Positions 1 through 12,899 of a stretch of DNA of 64,000 nucleotides are shown in pieces (within the stretch, counting starts at the first letter, position 1; every line of letters starts with the position of its first letter). Below the pieces are notes generated by a model, which had not been told where the DNA came from, did not search any database, and saw nothing but the letters and a program-made list of their open reading frames with translations. The DNA comes from Scleromitrula shiraiana (lineage: Eukaryota; Ascomycota; Leotiomycetes; Helotiales; Sclerotiniaceae), in NCBI GenBank assembly GCA_028455995.1, contig JABELC010000009.1, forward strand, positions 2,115,342 to 2,179,341, given 5' to 3'. The translations under genes were made by a program, and so were the position numbers.

Positions 1-107
1 CACCCAGAATCTCTCATGTGATCAACTTCTACAACCCATACTCAATACCAAAACCAAAGACTGCTACGACATGTATAATACACAGCCCGACTAGCCGTTA
101 TACAACT

Positions 108-929
108 ATGCATTGCAGAATGGATAGCAATGAACTTATCTATCCCCTTTCCCCTAGCAATTATTTTCACGAACCTGAACACGGCAGAACAAAAAAAAGC
201 TGGAGCATTATCACAACAGCTTATTCATCTCAAATGTCCTCCACAGATTCAAGCAATAACAACGCATCCACAATATCTATGCCTGGCTCATTTTCAAAGA
301 GTTACGACGGCGGTGACGAGTGCTCAAATGATGATAACCGATCAGGAGAGGCTTCTAATGACTCAATAGGTGCCTATAATCCTGTTATAGCTTCTCAAAC
401 TTTGAGAAGTCTAGCAAAACACGATGTCATGATTCCCACTGCGGCTCCACCTCCGCCTCCGCCTCCACCTTCACCCCGGCCTGCCCCTAGAAACCTCGAG
501 ACAATAGAGGAAGAAGCCACACCACCAGCAAATCCACAACCCGCCGACCTCCAATTCCCGCCCTGTCCCAGCAACAACGGAAATTACAATTACAAAGACA
601 TCGAGTTAATACCAGAAGCACAATACAAGAACCGTCCATATCCATACTCTGACTGCGCGGACAATTCAGAAACATCGGGCTGGGAGAAATCAGCTCCGGA
701 ACCAGCGAATCGACGATTAACGGTGGGGAATTTCAATCTCCATAGACGTGAATTGGCGAACGCGTTGGATAATCTAGAACTACCGCTGTGGGTTGGTGAG
801 CGCGCGAGGAATAGGTGGAGGGTTTTGGAATGGCTTGGGAGGATGGAGGGAGAAGGAGAAGGAGAAGGAGAAGATGGGGGAACTCGCGGTTGGATTTCGG
901 AGGGGTTAATTTTAGAGTTCGTATATTGA
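108..929 (+). CDS. Hypothetical proline-rich protein (possibly 5' partial)
   Basis: I do not recognise a family. The frame is open from the left edge of the window and ends with TGA at 927-929. The first in-frame ATG is at 108 and a second is at 120, so the true start may be either of these or lie upstream outside the window. The protein (273 aa from 108) is Ser/Asn-rich at first, then has a run of eight prolines with further Pro-rich sequence. A more ordered C-terminal part contains LPLWVGERARNRWRVLEWLG and is followed by Glu-Gly repeats. The low-complexity middle suggests a disordered protein. The Glu-Gly run comes from a GGAGAA microsatellite in the DNA. It is the last gene before the RIP-degraded block. 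Function unknown; whether it is a real gene is only moderately supported. Confidence 0.45.
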   Translation: MHCRMDSNELIYPLSPSNYFHEPEHGRTKKSWSIITTAYSSQMSSTDSSNNNASTISMPGSFSKSYDGGDECSNDDNRSGEASNDSIGAYNPVIASQTLRSLAKHDVMIPTAAPPPPPPPPSPRPAPRNLETIEEEATPPANPQPADLQFPPCPSNNGNYNYKDIELIPEAQYKNRPYPYSDCADNSETSGWEKSAPEPANRRLTVGNFNLHRRELANALDNLELPLWVGERARNRWRVLEWLGRMEGEGEGEGEDGGTRGWISEGLILEFVY

Positions 930-1895
930 TTCCAATTGGTCTTCTTGCTCTTCCATCTCCAATTACATTTACACCATTGGATGGATATTGTTCCGGGCGT
1001 AATCCTTTTAATCCAGATATGAGGCTATTTTCATCGTCGAGGGAATTTGTACTAGATAGCAGCTAACATTCTGGTACTTCAGCGGATCTCTGTATTCCTA
1101 CTTTTTCCCACCTCTGGTAATTTCCTATGCAGAGGAATGACAATATTACCCCTATTTCTGTTCATTTCTGTTCAATCAATTGCTTCCACTTGTGACACTT
1201 GTGACACTTGTGATCCCCTAGATGTTGTTGAAGTTGAGGAGATTTTATTTGATCAACTAGATCAAACTTCTCGTTCCAATGTCTTTGTATTTGAGGGGGT
1301 TTCTTGGGTTATGGGATCGGTTTGCTTTCGTTCGTTTCCCCATTTTCCCCTTCCCCTCCTCTATCTTCCTCTCTTCACGGCTATGCGGGAGTTAACACAC
1401 CTGATCAAGCATTAAGACACCGATACGGTATTAGAAAACAGAACAGAACAGAACAGGGCAGGATAGTATATGACAAAACATATAACCTTGGTAACCACCA
1501 ACAATCATAAATCCCAGAAATCCGTGCTCAAGATAAAATGGAAATAGACAGGGCAGGTAAGAAATTTAACCAGACATAATATGCGATGAAATCACGTGCA
1601 TTCTCACCACCGTATGGCTGTTGAGAAGTACGATAATCAATCAGTATACCCATCTCCGTGTCCTTCTCTCGATGGATTCATCGTCGTCATGTGTGAGGAA
1701 GTAAGGCGCGCTAGATACACAAATAGCGCGACATCATCCCTCTTTCCACTGTGACTCATACATACTATAGAATTAGTACATCTCCATCACAGTGCCACAG
1801 AATGTCACACAACACGCTGATGCAGAGATCAGCTCTCGCTGCTCATTGATGTATTATCTTCGAATTCGTGGTGAGTATTAAACTATAGCTAAACG
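930..1895. other. Intergenic, no gene seen
   Basis: This stretch has normal base composition and only short unconvincing frames. It contains small direct repeats, such as three copies of a 9-bp TGTGACACT-like unit near 1190-1215 and GAACA repeats near 1437-1457. It ends abruptly at the TAA that flanks element A. Confidence 0.6.
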
Positions 1896-1898
1896 TAA

Positions 1899-2767
1899 CC
1901 CTACGGTATCACCTATTCAGGGATTTCTTGAATACTATTCAAGAAAAGAAATTTTTATATTATAATTAAAATTTTAATTGCACTATAAATTGATTTTTGG
2001 GGAATGATCTTTTATTAATATAAATTCAATTTAAACTCTTAATCGATTTTCAGATTTATTTTAAATAATTATATAAAACTAGATTAATATAAAGTTTATA
2101 TACAAAATTAATATATTTTTATTTGTATTTATATATAAAATTAATGTATTTTTGTTTTTAAATTTATTATATATTATTAGTAATAATTGATATATTTCAT
2201 TATTTTTTAATTTAATTAATATATCAAGATTAATCTCATATTTTTTTATTATTAATATACTTAAGCTAATATTAATATATATTAACAAATAATATAAATA
2301 TACTTTCAAATTCTATAATTTTTTATAAAAAATTATCTTTTTTAAATTGATAAAATTATTAATTTATAAAAAATGAGTAATTACAACTTTATAATCTAAA
2401 GCTATATTTATATAGATCTAATAAAGAATTAAATAATATAGATTTGATAAAAAATTAGATAAATCTTTAATCAATAAAAATTTATTTATAATATAAAATC
2501 GATAATGATAAAGCTATTTTAGATATAATTTTAAATATGAATTTTAATCGAAGTTTAACTAAACTTTATCTAAAATTAATTTTTGAATTTAAATTTAATT
2601 AATTTATATTATATAAAATTCAATTTTTAATTAATTACAAGTTTAATATATCAATATTTAAAATTTTAATATATTTAAATACTAAAATAACCGATTTCCT
2701 AAAGTTTATTTAGGGAAGTCATTGAATTCTATTCAGGTTCGCTCCCTGAATAGGTGATACCGTAGGG
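1899..2767. mobile_element. Element A: 869-bp RIP-degraded TIR element (MITE-like)
   Basis: The ends are inverted copies of CCCTACGGTATCACCTATTC, extending to 25 identical bases at both tips (1899-1923 and 2743-2767). They are flanked by a TAA on each side (1896-1898 and 2768-2770), read here as a 3-bp target site duplication. Beyond the 25 bp the two ends differ, so left (L) and right (R) ends can be told apart. The interior is almost pure A/T and holds no credible frame. A 3-bp TAA/TTA duplication is typical of PIF/Harbinger transposons and their MITEs, but without a transposase that assignment is inference. The same L and R ends occur in element B. Confidence 0.85.
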
Positions 2768-3232
2768 TAAATCGACATCTATTAGATGAGAAAAGAGCGC
2801 GGTCCGATGATTTCCCGAGAACTCATGCATGCATGCATGCCCCTACGGTATCACGTATTCAGGGAGCGAACCTGAATAGAATTCAATAACTTCCCTAAAT
2901 GAACTTTAGGAAATTGATTATTTTAATGTTTGAATATATTAAAACTTTAAATATTGATGTATTGAATTTATAATTAATTAAAAATTAAATTTTATATAAT
3001 ATAAATTAATTAAATTTAAATTTAAAAATTAATTTTAAATAAATTCTAGATAAATTTTGATTAAAATTCATTATTAAATTTAAAGTTATATTTAAAATAA
3101 TTTTATTATTAATTTTAAATTATAGAGTTATTATTTAATTTTTTAATAAATTTTGATTAATTAAAAATTTATTTAATTCTTTATTATTTAATTTATATAA
3201 ATATAATTTTAAATTATAAAATTATATATAAT

Positions 3233-3362
3233 TGTCACGGTTCTAAGATTCTGTACAAGTGTGGCCTCAGGCCATAAGGCCAAAATCACTTTTATATAAT
3301 CGACCTTCTTTAACTAGCTTAGACTTAGTTCTTTATAAATCAACAATTTTATTATTTTAATA
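3233..3362 (+). repeat. Left LTR of gypsy element D
   Basis: This 130-bp direct repeat aligns base for base in length with 17580-17709. It keeps TGTCACGG at its start, while the right copy has become TATTACAA, showing independent C-to-T and G-to-A changes in the two copies. It shares blocks such as CATAAGGCCAAAA and TTAGACTTAGTT with the right LTR. Confidence 0.88.
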
Positions 3363-4754
3363 GTTTGATTTATCTTTTTTTATATAAAACTTTTTTTATT
3401 TTAAATATATGATTTTTATAATTATTTTAGTTTTTTTAGTTATTTAATTTCTATATTTTTTAATATATTGGAATTGCGAGAATTTGCTTTTTATTTATTT
3501 GTTTATTTATATGACCAAACGCAATTTTAAATTAAAAAAAATTTTTTTTCTTTATTTGTTTATGTTTTTTATTCTATAAAATATCTATTTATAAATAGCT
3601 TTTATAACTTATTTTTTGTAGCTTATTTTTTATATTTAAATATTAAATTTGTTTCTCTATTCCTCTATCTTCGTTATTATTATTATATATAATTTATACA
3701 ATATTAATGATTTGCTAATTATTTTTAATAAAAAACAATTTTTAGAAATAATAATTATTTTGTATAATTTCGAAAAAATACTTTAATTTTTTAATGTTAA
3801 AAAGTTTTATTATCGAAAAGTCTTTGAAGCTCTTATTGCTATTAATAATAATAAGCAGTTTTTTTTTAATATCTTTTTCGTTGTTTTTTATAGCTAGAAT
3901 ATAGTTTATTTTGAGATTAATCAATAATTTGTGGTTTTATAAAAAAACAATTAAAAATTAAATAATAAATTTATTAAAGTCTAATAAAGTCTTAATATGG
4001 TTTTTTAATTTATTTCAAGTTTTTATAACAACTTTTTTTTAATTTTAAATTTAAAAAAGTTTTCTAATAATAAAAAGAATAAAGATATTAAATCTATTAT
4101 ATAGAAAATCTTTTATAATTCTTTTTATTCTAAATTTGTTATTAATATTTTTTATTTCTATTTTAAAATAATCAAAATTTTTTATATAATCTTTTTTTTA
4201 ATGGTATGGTGTTTATTTTTTCCTAATCTATTTAGCAAATTATTTATAAATATTCTGTTAATTTTATCTAATAGTTTTAATAAATAATAATTATAATATT
4301 TAAAGCCTTTTTTATATTCTTTAATATTATAAATAACTAATAGATTATCTTTATTAAATTATATAAATTAATTATAAATAATCTAATTTAACTAGATTTT
4401 TATATTAAATTCATCTTTTATATTATTAAATTTAATTATAATGATAATATTAAAATTAATTTGTTTAAAAAAAAAATTAATGATAATTTAAAGGATTCTT
4501 TTCAAAATAATGTCTCTACTCTAACAAATAATGATTTAAAAAAATAAATAGCTTTTTTTAATAAATTTTAAAAAAATAAGCTCATTTTTATATAAAAAAA
4601 TAAATCTATTTTATACCCTAAAATTACTAATATAATCTTTTTTAAATAAATTTTTGGGATTTTAATAATAAATTAGGGTTATAATGATTTAATAAATCTT
4701 TTCCAAATTAGGTTTATAAAAAAAAAAAGGCTATATTACTATATTGGAAATAAA

Positions 4755-4796
4755 TATATATATTATAATAAAAATAGTCATTATATAAAGGAATAT
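4755..4796 (+). pseudogene. RIP-converted gag zinc knuckle of element D
   Basis: The translated spacing is Y-X2-Y-X4-H-X4-Y, which is the CCHC zinc-knuckle spacing with all three Cys codons (TGY) turned into Tyr (TAY) and the His codon CAT intact. G-to-A on this strand is what RIP of the opposite strand gives. The motif lies between the left LTR and the RT relic, where gag is expected. Its frame differs by one from the RT frame. Confidence 0.7.
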
Positions 4797-6546
4797 CTAA
4801 TCAAGATCATTAATAAAGACCACAAGATTAATTAGACTAATCCAAAGCATTTATATAATGTACCTAATACCGTTATTTATAATCAAAATAGTAATTTTAG
4901 GTTCAAATAAAATCATAAAAAATATTAATTTAAATATTATTAAATAAACAATATTATTTTCTTTAGTTTTTATTAAATATCTATTTTATTTATTGTGATA
5001 CCAACTTTATTTATAAACCATATTCTAGAAGAGATTAAGGAAATAAGAAAAAAAGCATTTTTAGCATAAATCAATATTAAAGGTCTTTATTTGATTTGAA
5101 TATATTAATCTATTTTATAGATGATTTAAAAAATATTTTAGATTTAAAATTAAATATTTTGGGATTTTTTATATATAGCGTTTTCTTATTAAATAGTTTA
5201 TTTAATTTATTATTTTATAATTTTATAAAATCAAATTAAAATTATATATATTATATTTTTTTTTTTAACTTTAAATATTTTGTAAAAACCTTTATTAATA
5301 TTTTAGTTATATATTATAATAATTAGTATATTTTTGATTTTTCTAAATTCTAGCATTTTTTATTAAATGATAATAAAAAATTTTTTTTTAAAAATATAAT
5401 TTAAATTATTATTATTTATTTTATTATTAAAATATTTAAAAGATTTTATTTTAAATTTATTTTATTTTTTTTTATAAAATTTAATATTAATATTATTTTG
5501 AATATATTATAGCTATAATTACATAATTTATATATATATTATACCGATAATAACCTAATATTTAATTCTTTTTTATATTTATAATATTATTTATCTTTTA
5601 TTTTGTTATTATATGTATTAAAGGTTTTGAAAAAAGTTTTAATCTTTTTTTTTAAATCTTAATAGCTTTATTTTATTTATATAAAATTAATATAATTTTT
5701 AATATTAAAATAATTACAATCAAATTCATATCTATAATAAAAAATATTGTAGATAAAGATTTTCTTTATTCATTATTAAAAATAAAAAATAGTATATTCA
5801 AAAACTTAAACTTAAATAATAAAATTTCAAATAATAAAAGTTCAAATAATAAAAATAAGAATAATGATCTAATCTTTAAAATTAATATTATAAAAAATCC
5901 TAATAAAAATGGGTTTATAATTTATTTATTATAGTTTAGGCTTATCAAAATTATAACTAATTAGCGATATATAATAATATCTTATTTTTTATAAAATATT
6001 ATAAATAAACCGTTTATCATCTTTACTTTTAAAAAAATAACTATTCCTAATAAATCAATTAAGATACATATTTTATCGACTTTTTTAATATTGTTTTATT
6101 ATTAATAAAAAAACGTTTAAACAAAGTAGTCTATATTAGATTATTTATTAAATAATGCCTATATAGATTAAAAAATTATTATTATAGATTTATATTAAAA
6201 TATTTTAAAAGATATTATCTTTTATAAAAATATTAAAGTTTAATTAAACTTTAAATTATATAAGTTTTTGAATAATTATTTTTAAATTTTTAATTTAAAT
6301 AAAGTTTTAAATAAGAATATCAATAAATATATAAAAGATAAATTAGATTATAATAAAGTATATATTTTATCTAAATTACCATTAAAATACCAGAATTTTG
6401 CTAATGTTTTTTCTAAAAAACTAATAAATACTTTATTTAAATATATTATTATAAATATCAATATCGATTTAAAGCTTAATTTTAAACCTTTTTATAATAA
6501 AAATCGTTTTTTTATAATTAAAAAATATAAAGTTATTTATAAATGT

Positions 6547-6951
6547 ATTAATAATAATATAAAAAAAAGATTTATTAAAAAATCCATATTATTTATAATA
6601 ATATCAATATTTTTAGCAAAAAAACCCGAAGAAAATATATAAATATATATTAATTATTATAGCTTTAATAAAAACATAATCAAAAACTGCTTTTTGATTC
6701 TTTTAATAAAAAATATATTTAAATAATTGAATAAAGTAAAGATCTTTATAAAACTTAATATATTTATAATCTTTAATAAAGTCTATTTAAAAAAAGGAGA
6801 TAAATAAAAGATTATGTTTATTACTCAATATAAATTATATAAATATATGATTATTCCTTTCAATTTATATAATACCCCAATTTATTTTCAAATTTTTATT
6901 AATAATTTTTTTTCCAATTTTTTTAATATCATTGCTTTTGTTTATTTCGAT
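6547..6951 (+). pseudogene. N-terminal part of gypsy reverse transcriptase (element D)
   Basis: 135 codons in one register, broken by an in-frame stop, resemble the start of Ty3/gypsy RT. They contain a KK-F-I-K-S segment, a KKP region near 6620-6640, and the FxTxYxxYKYMIIPFNLYN motif followed by a P-x-x-FQ-F-IN segment around 6814-6900. The segment ends with Val-Tyr-Phe-Asp at 6940-6951, immediately before the LTR of element E. The second Asp of the YxDD catalytic motif lies on the other side of E, at 14580-14582. Confidence 0.82.
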
Positions 6952-7110
6952 TGTAGTTTTACTTCAGTTAAATCATACGATTATAGTACTATGGTTTGTA
7001 TTTGATATTCTTGTTATTGATCTATCTATAATATAGATTGTCAAATCGTATATATATATAATTATAATTATATGCTTATTATATGCTATCTTGTGATTTA
7101 TATCCTAATA
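6952..7110 (+). repeat. Left LTR of copia element E
   Basis: This 159-bp sequence is directly repeated at 14416-14574. It starts TGTAGTTTTACTTCAGTT and ends CCTAATA, consistent with TG...CA after RIP. It abuts the TCGAT target copy at 6947-6951. Confidence 0.87.
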
Positions 7111-8829
7111 TTAATATTATTTAAAAAAAAAAAAGTTAAACTAAATTTATTATATATTATAATATTATTTTTCTTTGTTTTTTTATGAAATAAATCAAAA
7201 AATTAAAATACATATAAATAATTGATAAAAGAAAGTATTTAAAAAAAATATATATAAAATCATAATCGCCATTATTTTAATAAACATTATTTTTAAAGAA
7301 GTTGTTTTCAAATCGAAATAATGATATTTCAATGATTTTGATAAATATCATTTTTATATATATTATTTTTATATATATCATTATTCTCTATATTTTTTTT
7401 ATATTAATTCCTTATATCCTTATATCTTCTATATTAAATCCTTATACTATTACATCTTTTATATCCTTCCTATCGTATTTATCCTATCGTAATATACTAA
7501 TATACTATATAAGCTAACCTATAATAAATACTAATTTAAACAATTATAATTTACCCTATCAAATAAATAAAATAATTTATTTATATTCAATTCATTTTTT
7601 CATATCGATATTAACCTTATTAATATTGATAAAGTCTTTAAAAATAATACAAAACTTTAATTTCATTATTATATCAACAAGATTTGTATTACTAACAATC
7701 CATTTAATCTCTATAATTTCTTTATATTTATATAACTAATAAATAAAAACTAAATTAATCATTAAACATTTTTTTTAAAAAATATTAAATCTAATTAAAT
7801 ATTTATAAAAAGATTTTAAATCAATATAAATTATAAAAAATATAAAACCGATTATAATCTTTTTATTAATTAGTTGATTTATAATTTTATTAATATTAAA
7901 TTTAATTATAATGATAATATCAAATCTATATTTTATTTTATATAATTTTAAAACAAAAATATTTTATATAATTTATTTATATTTAATAAAAAATTAATAA
8001 ATAATATTTATATTATTATTTTTATTAATAAATATTATAATAAAGCCAATTTAAAAAAAAAGATCAATATTGTTTATAAAATTTATATTAATAAAATAAA
8101 TTATTTATAATAATTTTATTTTAAAAAAAACAAATATAAAATTATAATTGAAATTATTAATTTATTATTAAATATATTTATTAAAAATATTTATATTATT
8201 TTCAATTAAATTGATGATTTAGATTATATATAATAAATCGAATAATGTTTTTGATTAATAAATATTTATGATATATATATCATAAATTTATTAAATAATA
8301 TATTATTTTTTTGGAAAGGTATTTTTTTTGATTTTTATATATAATTTAAAATTGATGGAGAAATGGTTTATATAATAAAATTTATTATATTATCGTTTTT
8401 AAATAAGTATAATTATGTTATTTTTATTAATATAAATTAAAATATTATTAAATTCAAAAGGAGAATTAATAATTAATTATTTTTATATTTTTGAAAAATA
8501 ACTTTTTTTTTTGATTTAAACTTTTTTTTCATCTACAAATTCTTTATTAATAAAAATAAAAATATTATTAATTTATAATTTGATTATATCTAGTTTTTTA
8601 TTTTTATCAATATAAAGTAAATAATTATTAAATAAAAAAGAGATTATTTCAAAAGCTTTTATATAATGATTATAATATATAAAATATTAATAGTTTTCTA
8701 ATTTTGCAATATTATAAAATAAACATATAATTTTGAAAATTATATTTAATTTGAAATCTATTTTTAATAGAGGTTTGATATAAAATATATAAATCAAAAA
8801 TGTTTTTAATTAAATATATATTTATAATA

Positions 8830-9807
8830 CTCGGTTAAATTAAAATTGAAGCACGCGCAAATTACCGAAAAACCCTCAAAATCGATGATTTTATATAAAT
8901 TACCTCTTGCGCCGACGTAAATAAATCGATCAATTATTTATAAAATTATTTAAAATTTTGAATTTGAATTATTTTTCTATTAAAATACTTACCATTAAAA
9001 TTTGAAGGTTAAATAATCATTTTAAAATTTATAATATTTAATTAAATATAAAGTAAAAATCATATAAAAATACAATATTTTTAATTTGATTTAAATTGAA
9101 TAAATTATCATATTAGGAAATAATAAAGATATATATGAATATATAAAAAACAGACTTTTATTTGATATAAATATTATATATATTAAAAATATATAAAAAA
9201 TATAATATAATAAAATTAAAAAGAGTATATATAGTGTTTACAAGCACTAAGCACCACCATAACTTCGATTTTTAAAAATCATTAAAATCACTTCAAATTT
9301 TTATATATGATAATTTATATTCTTATAATTACTATATTAAAATATTCTTTAATATAATTTTGATTTGAATGAATTATTAAGATTTTTAAAGATTTTAAAG
9401 AATTAAAAATACCCTTAATACTTCGACTTTTCAAGACTATTATATTATATTTTAATATATAATATTTATATTAAATAAAAGCTTTTTTTTCTATATATTC
9501 ATATATATCTTCATTATTTCCTAATATAGTAATTTACTCGATTTAAATCAAGTTAAAAATATTGTATTTTTATATGATTTTTACTTCATATTTAATTAAA
9601 TATTATAAATTTGAAAATGATTATTTAACCTTCAAATTTTAATGATGAATAGTTTAATATAAAAATAATTCAAATTTAAAATTTTAAATAATTCTATAAA
9701 TAATTGATCGATTTATTTACGTCGGTGTAAGAGGTGTTTTATACAAAATCGTCGATTTTGAGGCGATTCGCTTATTTTGCGCGTGCTTCAATTTTAATTT
9801 GACCGAG
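8830..9807. mobile_element. Element C: 978-bp long-TIR (foldback-like) element inserted in E
   Basis: The tips CTCGGTTAAATTAAAATTGA and its inverted partner ending GACCGAG are flanked by TA on both sides (8828-8829, 9808-9809), the duplication expected for Tc1/mariner-type elements. The inverted arms are very long, about 8830-9210 and 9430-9807, with a roughly 220-bp centre containing no credible frame. It is therefore a non-autonomous, hairpin-forming element. It sits inside the copia RT of E, and removing it with one TA restores the RT frame. A better-preserved end of the same family lies at about 27515-27612. Confidence 0.85.
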
Positions 9808-9809
9808 TA

Positions 9810-10200
9810 TATTATAAAGATATAATTAGATATATTAATATATATTTTATAAAATTATAAAATAAAATATAATAATTTCATAATTAATATATTAAATAAT
9901 AAAAAATTTTATTAAAATTGTTTTTTTGTTTTTATTATTATAGTTTTAAACTATCAATTTAGATTTTTTGAATATTTTTAATATACTTTCATTTTTAATA
10001 AAGTTAACGAATTTATTATAAAAAATTTAGATGTTTTTTAGTATATCATTTTTTTTAATAATTTTAAATGTACTTTTCTTTAATAAATCATTTATTTTTT
10101 TTTTATAAAATAAATGGAATTGATTTATGATTAATAAAGAATCTATAATAATATATATATTAAGAATATCTTTAATGATATAATTATTATTATTATCATT
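9810..10200 (-). pseudogene. Start of copia reverse transcriptase (element E), RIP-degraded
   Basis: Read on the minus strand, one register runs through this interval with stops at former Gln/Arg codons. It matches the pattern of fungal copia polyproteins, in which a 'SR-KEI-GLL-KGVF' segment leads to 'RIFNSRFV-EIK', then 'KSRLVVQ-YND' and 'ILT-SPT'. The last residues before element C correspond to 'LYLRD-I'. The first residues after it (from 8827 downwards) correspond to the rest of the 'TQAY-QS' motif. Confidence 0.7.
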
Positions 10201-12899
10201 ATCAAAGTATATTTAATTATATTTTAAAATTTGTTTTTAATAAAGAATCTTAATTATTAATTTTAAATATAGGATTAAAATAAAAGTTAAATTAGAAATA
10301 GATTTTTTATTTGATATATAAATATTTTTTTTTAATTAAAATATTTTTAAATTATCAAAGTTTTTATTATTAATTAAATCTAGAATAAGATTTTTTATTA
10401 ATAAAAAATTGATTATATCATTAAATAATTCATCAAATATTTCAAGTTTTTCTTTATATAATTTTATTAAAATACTTTTAAATTTTTTATTAAAATTATT
10501 TATTTTAACTATATATATTTGATTTTTTATTTTGATAAATTTATATAATCCATTCTAAATATTTTTCTTTTAATAAATAAAAACTAAAAATCCAAGTTCA
10601 AAATTATATAAATAAAATATAAATAATCTATTATATTAATATAAAGCATTTATCATTATATATTTAATATATTCTTTTTATATTTTATTTATTATTTTAT
10701 TAATTATAATAATATATTATAAAATAAATAAAATAAAAAAATCAAAAAATATCAAATAAAGAAATATATCAAATACTAATAAAATGAAAATAAAACTGTT
10801 TAAATTAATAATATTATTAATAATTTTAATAACTATTTATAATCTTATATCTTTATTAATTTTTTTAATATCTTCAAATTCTTTAATAATAATTATATAT
10901 ATTTATTAAATTACTTTATAATAATATTTAATTATTTTAATAAAATAATAGACTTTAATAAATATATATTTAATTTTAATTATAATTATATAAACATTAT
11001 AAATAAAATCTTTTTTTATAAAATAGATTTTTTAATTATAAACAATTAACTTAAAAAAGCTATTATAAATATTAATTTATATAAAACAAAATATATTCTA
11101 TATTATCATTATTAATAAATTTTTAATAAAATATATAATATTAAACTAAATTATTTTATTAATAATATAAAAAATAAAACTATTATTAATATATATTATA
11201 TTAATTATAATAATAAAATTGAATTTGATATTATTATAAAACTTGAATTTGAATCTTTTAGATTTATCAATATAAAACTAGTATTTTTTATAATACTTTA
11301 TAAATTATTTTAATTATTTATAATTAAATTTATTTTTATAATTAATATAATTAAATAAATTATATAGTTTTTTAATAAAAAAATATTTTATTTATTTATA
11401 AATATAATATAGTTCGATTTTAAATAAATAATATTTTTTATTTATATTTAATGATTTTATAATAAATTACTAAAATTTTTATAATAAGATTAATTAATTA
11501 ATAAATATATATTTATAATATTTAATAGTTTTCTATATTTTATTATTAATATATTAAAATTCATTTTTAATATTATTAAATAAAATTTAAATATAATTTA
11601 TATTTATAAGATTTAATAAAAATAAAATATTTATATTAATAATATAAATATTAATTATATTAATTAGATTAATAATTAAAATAATTCTAATAAAAAAAAT
11701 ATTATTAAAATCAAATTTAAAATTTATAATTAAATCTAAAATCTTTATATTGATTCAAATAAATTTTTATAATATTAAAAATTATTTATAATTAATAATT
11801 GATTATTTTATAATATTAAAATTAATTATTATATTGATAAATTTATATTTATTATAATATTTAATTTATAAATAAATCTTAAATTTTTAATCAATTTCAT
11901 TAATATAAATGTATAAAATAATTAAAGTATTGAATTTTATAATAAAGTTATTATAATTATTATTTATAATAATATAAAAGCTATATAAAGTAATAAATGC
12001 TTTAATATCGCCATTATTATTATTATTATTAAAATATAATTTTAATTGAAATACTTCGATTTTTTTGATTATATAAATAAAATTATTATTATTATTATAT
12101 TTATTTTGAATATATCGATTATAATTTTTATTAAAACTTTATATATTATTAAAATCAAATCTCGATTTTATTTTTTAATTAAATTTTTCTTTTATTATAA
12201 TTCATTTTTTAAAAATATATCTAATTAATTAATATTTTTTTTTTTATAAATATAATATATTTTTTGTTTTTAATTATAATAATTATTATTAAATTAAAGA
12301 ATTTGATTATTAAAATATATATTTTTATTTTAAAATCAAAAATTATTATTATTTTAATTATTTTTTTGAAATTATTAATTATTAAAGTTTTATTTAATTA
12401 TATTATTATCTTTTTTTTTAAAAAACAATTTATTTTTGGATTTGATTTTTATATTTTTTTATATTATAATAAATATATGGATTTTTATAATTGTAGCGAT
12501 AAATGTTTTAAATAAATTTAAACATCTTTAAAAATATATAAAATAGTTTTGATAAATTATAAAAAGTTTTATTATATAAATAAAATCATTATATATTTTT
12601 AATAATAATTTAAATTTTATAATATATATTTTATTAAATAAGATTTTATATAATTATTTAATTGATTTTGATAAATTATTTATAATAATAATATAAAAAA
12701 TGATTTTAAACTAATTATTATATATATCATATTTTTATTTTTTGTTTTTAAATACCTTTTAAAATTCTTTGATAATTGTTTTTTAATTAATATTTGAATT
12801 TTTATATTTAATAATATTATAATAATATTTTTAAATATTTTTATATAATATAAATAAAATATCAAAATATTAATATTATTTAAATAAATCAATTTGTTT

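Noticed and set aside
18..107. Start of the first gene at 18
   Set aside because: That codon is GTG, not used as a normal start in fungal nuclear genes; the first ATG is at 108 or the gene begins outside the window.
12046..12228. Plus-strand frame with an LYxxKxKSRFYF pattern resembling the LYGLKQSPRLWY motif of copia RT
   Set aside because: The motif is in a low-complexity A/T stretch, downstream spacing does not fit copia RT, and the convincing copia RT signals of element E are on the minus strand near 9810-10200 and below 8828.
2079..12892. Various 60-95-codon frames inside the AT-rich block
   Set aside because: Composition-driven Ile/Asn/Lys/Tyr-rich frames; only those matching gypsy or copia motifs in consistent register were kept.
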